A stretch of 25,482 nucleotides of DNA, from the NCBI GenBank assembly GCA_900554815.1, contig USIO01000023.1, positions 1 to 25,482 of the forward strand. Reading direction: 5' to 3'. A program made the translations under genes and the position numbers. The stretch is from an uncultured Clostridium sp. Its GTDB lineage: Bacteria > Bacillota > Clostridia > TANB77 > CAG-508. This document shows positions 23,518 through 25,482 of this stretch, in pieces. How positions within the stretch are numbered: position 1 is the stretch's first letter; each line of letters begins with the position of its first letter. Below the pieces are notes generated by a model, which did not search any database, was not told where the DNA came from, and worked only from the letters and a program-made list of their open reading frames with translations.

Positions 23518-23546
23518 ATTATATATCAGCTTTCCAGAAAAAGCAA
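23518..23546 (-). promoter_or_regulatory. Promoter of ppdK
   Basis: On the minus strand TTGCTT (23546-23541) and a perfect TATAAT (23523-23518) are separated by 17 nt, giving a leader of about 55 nt before the ppdK start. The 200-nt gap to glyQS shows no clear terminator for glyQS. Confidence 0.6.
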
Positions 23547-23656
23547 TTAATTTATAGAATTTTTATTTATTTTCAAATTTTATTTCATATTTTATTAGTA
23601 TTACAATATGTAACTAAAAAGTTCTTATTTAAGATTATATAATTCAATTTTTTGTA

Positions 23657-25046
23657 TTAAATAATAATTTTGTTTTCTATCCATTCTTCTAGTTCTCCTA
23701 TAGTTACTCTTTCTTGTTTCATTGTGTCTCTATCTCTTATAGTTACACATCCATCATTTTCAGTTTCGAAATCAATTGTAATACAAAATGGTGTTCCAAT
23801 TTCGTCTTGTCTTCTATAACGCTTTCCAATGCTTCCTGCTTCATCATAATCGCAAAGAAATTTCTTAGATAACTTATTATATACTTCATTAGCTTTTCCA
23901 TTTAATTTTTTTGATAATGGTAAAACTGCAGCTTTAAATGGAGCCAATGCAGGATGTAAATGTAAAACTGTTCTTGTGTCTCCTTCTGCAATTTCTTCTT
24001 CCTCGTATGCATCGCACATTACTGTTAGGAAAATTCTATCTACTCCTACAGATGGTTCTATACAATATGGTATATATTTTTCACCAGTTTCTGTATCTAA
24101 ATATGATAGGTCCTCTTTTGATGCTTCCATATGTCTTGATAAGTCGTAGTCTGTTCTATCTGCAATTCCCCAAAGTTCTCCCCATCCAAATGGGAATAAG
24201 TATTCTATATCTGTAGTTCCTTTACTATAAAAAGATAGTTCTTCTTTTTCATGCTCTCTCATTCTTAAATTTTCTTCTTTAATTCCTAAAGATAATAGCC
24301 AATTCTTGCAGAATGTTTTCCAATATTCATACCATTCCAAATCAGTTCCAGGTTTGCAAAAGAATTCCAATTCCATTTGTTCAAATTCTCTTGTTCTAAA
24401 AATAAAATTTCCAGGAGTTATTTCATTTCTAAAAGCACGCCCTATTTGTCCAATCCCCATAGGCATTTTTTTTCTGCTTGTTCTTAATACGTTCTTAAAA
24501 TTAACAAACATTCCGCTGGGCCGTTTCTGGTCTTAAGTAAACTTCGGATTTTGCATCTTCTGTAACTCCCATAAAAGTTTTAAACATTAAATTAAACTTT
24601 CTAATATTGGTAAAATTGTTTTTCCCACAGTTTGGACAAGGGATATTATTTTTTTTAATATAGTCAACTAGTTCTTCATTTGACCAGCCATCTAGTCCAG
24701 AAATTTGTTCTCCATTTTTAAAACTCCATTCTTCGATTAGCTTATCTGCCCTATGACGTGTTTTACAAGATTTACAGTCAATTAGAGGATCACTAAATCC
24801 ACCTACATGTCCTGTTGTAATCCAAGTTTGTGGGTTCATAATAATAGCAGCATCAATTCCTACATTGTATTTTGATTCTCTAATGAATTTTTCCCACCAT
24901 AAATCTTTAATATTTTTTTTCAATTCACAACCAATTGGGCCATAATCCCATGAATTAGCAAGACCTCCATAGATTTCTGAGCCAGGATAAATAAATCCCC
25001 TGTTTTTACATAGGCTCACAATTTTTTCCATTGTCAATTTTTCCAT
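23657..25046 (-). CDS. glyQS: Glycyl-tRNA synthetase (single-chain type), interrupted by a CGG +1 frameshift
   Basis: Read in two frames this gives 462 residues, the usual length of the homodimeric GlyRS. The first frame (25046 down) supplies the N-terminus (F-I-Y-P-G-S-E-I-Y-G-G), motif 1 (M-N-P-Q-T-W-x-x-T-G-H), a zinc-like Cys quartet (Cys91, 94, 137, 140) and L-R-P-E-T-A-Q at 171-177. The second frame continues M-F-V-N-F-K-N-V, motif 2 (F-R-N-E-I-T-P, F-R-T-R-E-F-E-Q-M-E-L), motif 3 near E-P-S-V-G-V-D-R, and the anticodon-binding domain. The break is codon 178: CAG-CGG-AAT. Skipping the C (24515) reads Gly, the expected residue of P-E-T-A-Q-G. GlyRS is essential, so a true null is hard to accept. 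The ATG has GGAGG-TTTT. A T-box leader controls it. Confidence 0.9.
24512..24515 (-). other. CGGA recoding candidate site in glyQS
   Basis: The zero-frame codons are GCC-CAG-CGG-AAT; the zero-frame product would end four residues after Gln177. The productive reading is GCC-CAG-(C)GGA-ATG, which restores the invariant P-E-T-A-Q-G next to motif 2. Confidence 0.7.
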
Positions 25047-25152
25047 AAAACCTCCACTCTTAGCTAAGAATATTATAACATAGGAAGTGTCTTCAGATAA
25101 ACAAGTTATTTAAGCTTAGCTTTGTTTTATAGTAGCAAAAGTCACTAAAATA

Positions 25153-25366
25153 TCCCTAGCTATTTAAAATAGCTAGGGACGAATAAATATACTCGCGGTT
25201 CCACCCTAGTTCCTAAAAGCAATTATCACTTTTAAGCACCTTAATTTTTTTGCTCCAAAGTTCCCCATATAATGTTTATTGCTAGTTTTCACCATATCTA
25301 GCTCTCTTTATATAAACTAACTATACTTTTTCTTCTTCAACGCAATATTTAATTGTTATTAATTTA
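25153..25366 (-). promoter_or_regulatory. T-box riboswitch of glyQS (tRNA-Gly sensing leader)
   Basis: The minus strand carries the canonical T-box sequence AGGGTGGAACCGCGAG (25207-25192). A terminator hairpin (arms 25153-25165 and 25167-25179) with a T-rich tail follows towards the gene. Upstream are Stem I elements, including AGAGAGC and GGTGAAAACTAGC. A GGA at 25264-25262, just before A-C-T-T-T-G-G-A-G-C, is a plausible glycine specifier codon. Uncharged tRNA-Gly would stabilise the antiterminator and turn on glyQS. The specifier assignment is inference; the T-box itself is clear. Confidence 0.9.
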
Positions 25367-25389
25367 TCAAATTTAAAAAGGATTGTCAA
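25361..25389 (-). promoter_or_regulatory. Promoter of the T-box/glyQS transcript
   Basis: On the minus strand a perfect TTGACA (25389-25384) and TAAATT (25366-25361) are separated by 17 nt, immediately upstream of the T-box Stem I. Confidence 0.65.
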
Positions 25390-25430
25390 GTCATTTCAGC
25401 AAATTACTAAAATTTGTAATGGAAGTAAAA

Positions 25431-25462
25431 ACAACCTACAAACCTTATAGTTCGTAAGTTGT
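25431..25462 (-). terminator. Terminator of the upstream tRNA-Gly transcript
   Basis: On the minus strand the arms 25462-25450 and 25443-25431 pair over 13 positions with two G-U wobbles and run into TTTTACTT. It lies 8 nt after the tRNA CCA and separates that gene from the glyQS promoter. Confidence 0.7.
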
Positions 25463-25469
25463 TATAATT

Positions 25470-25482
25470 TGGAGCGGGTAGT
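25470..25482 (-). tRNA. 3' end of a probable tRNA-Gly (cut by the right edge)
   Basis: The minus strand reads ACTACCCGCTCCA up to position 25470: an acceptor strand ACCCGC, discriminator T, and encoded CCA. The matching 5' strand would be GCGGGT, the usual start of Firmicutes tRNA-Gly. Only 13 nt are visible, so the anticodon is unknown. It lies directly upstream of the glyQS leader and is followed by a terminator. Confidence 0.6.

Noticed and set aside
1..25482. A CRISPR array
   Set aside because: No regularly spaced direct repeats of suitable length were seen; the only short repeats are ATCTA copies at 5440-5475 and the Asn/Thr codon repeat at 18034-18140.

Overview
The window is about 25 kb of very AT-rich DNA. 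The gene set points to a Firmicute, probably an uncultured Clostridia-like lineage: a PolC-type replicative polymerase, the order pyrH-frr-uppS-cdsA-rseP-polC, a SigH-like sigma factor, pyruvate phosphate dikinase, a sortase, and a T-box-controlled glycyl-tRNA synthetase. The exact taxon cannot be read from this sequence.

Positions 1 to about 5630 are accessory DNA. From the left there is the 5' start of an IS30-like transposase (minus strand). Next is a plus-strand operon behind a perfect consensus promoter, encoding a degenerate HIT-fold protein, a viperin/MoaA-like radical SAM enzyme and a canonical HIT protein, and ending at a strong hairpin. A minus-strand mobilization module follows: MOBP-type relaxase, MobC-like protein, a candidate oriT, two tiny ORFs and a TnpV-family protein. 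The block ends exactly at the 3' half of a tRNA-Leu gene (5631-5687) that lacks its 5' half. This is the usual scar of an element integrated into a tRNA gene, so the radical SAM/HIT operon is probably cargo of an integrative mobilizable element.

From 5690 rightwards the DNA is chromosomal. pyrH, frr, uppS, cdsA, rseP, polC and a small DUF1294 membrane protein run on the minus strand as a compact block. The dxr and ispG genes that often sit in this block are absent. Next come an unrecognised 764-residue coiled-coil protein, a divergent sortase, a small cell-wall protein with an LPKAG sorting signal, ychF, tRNA-Thr(GGT), sigH, ppdK, and glyQS with a T-box leader. The 3' end of a probable tRNA-Gly lies at the right edge.

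The most striking observation concerns three otherwise intact genes: the DUF1294 gene, sigH and the essential glyQS. Each is broken by the same lesion. An in-frame CGG codon is followed by A, and skipping only the C (reading C-GGA) restores the full family-length protein with glycine at the expected position; in sigH and glyQS this is a conserved glycine. By eye I found no other in-frame CGG codon in any gene of the window. This suggests CGG is unassigned here and that CGGA is decoded as one glycine, by +1 frameshifting or by a quadruplet-reading tRNA-Gly. One of the genes that depends on this is glycyl-tRNA synthetase, the enzyme that would charge such a tRNA. Sequencing error is the main alternative.
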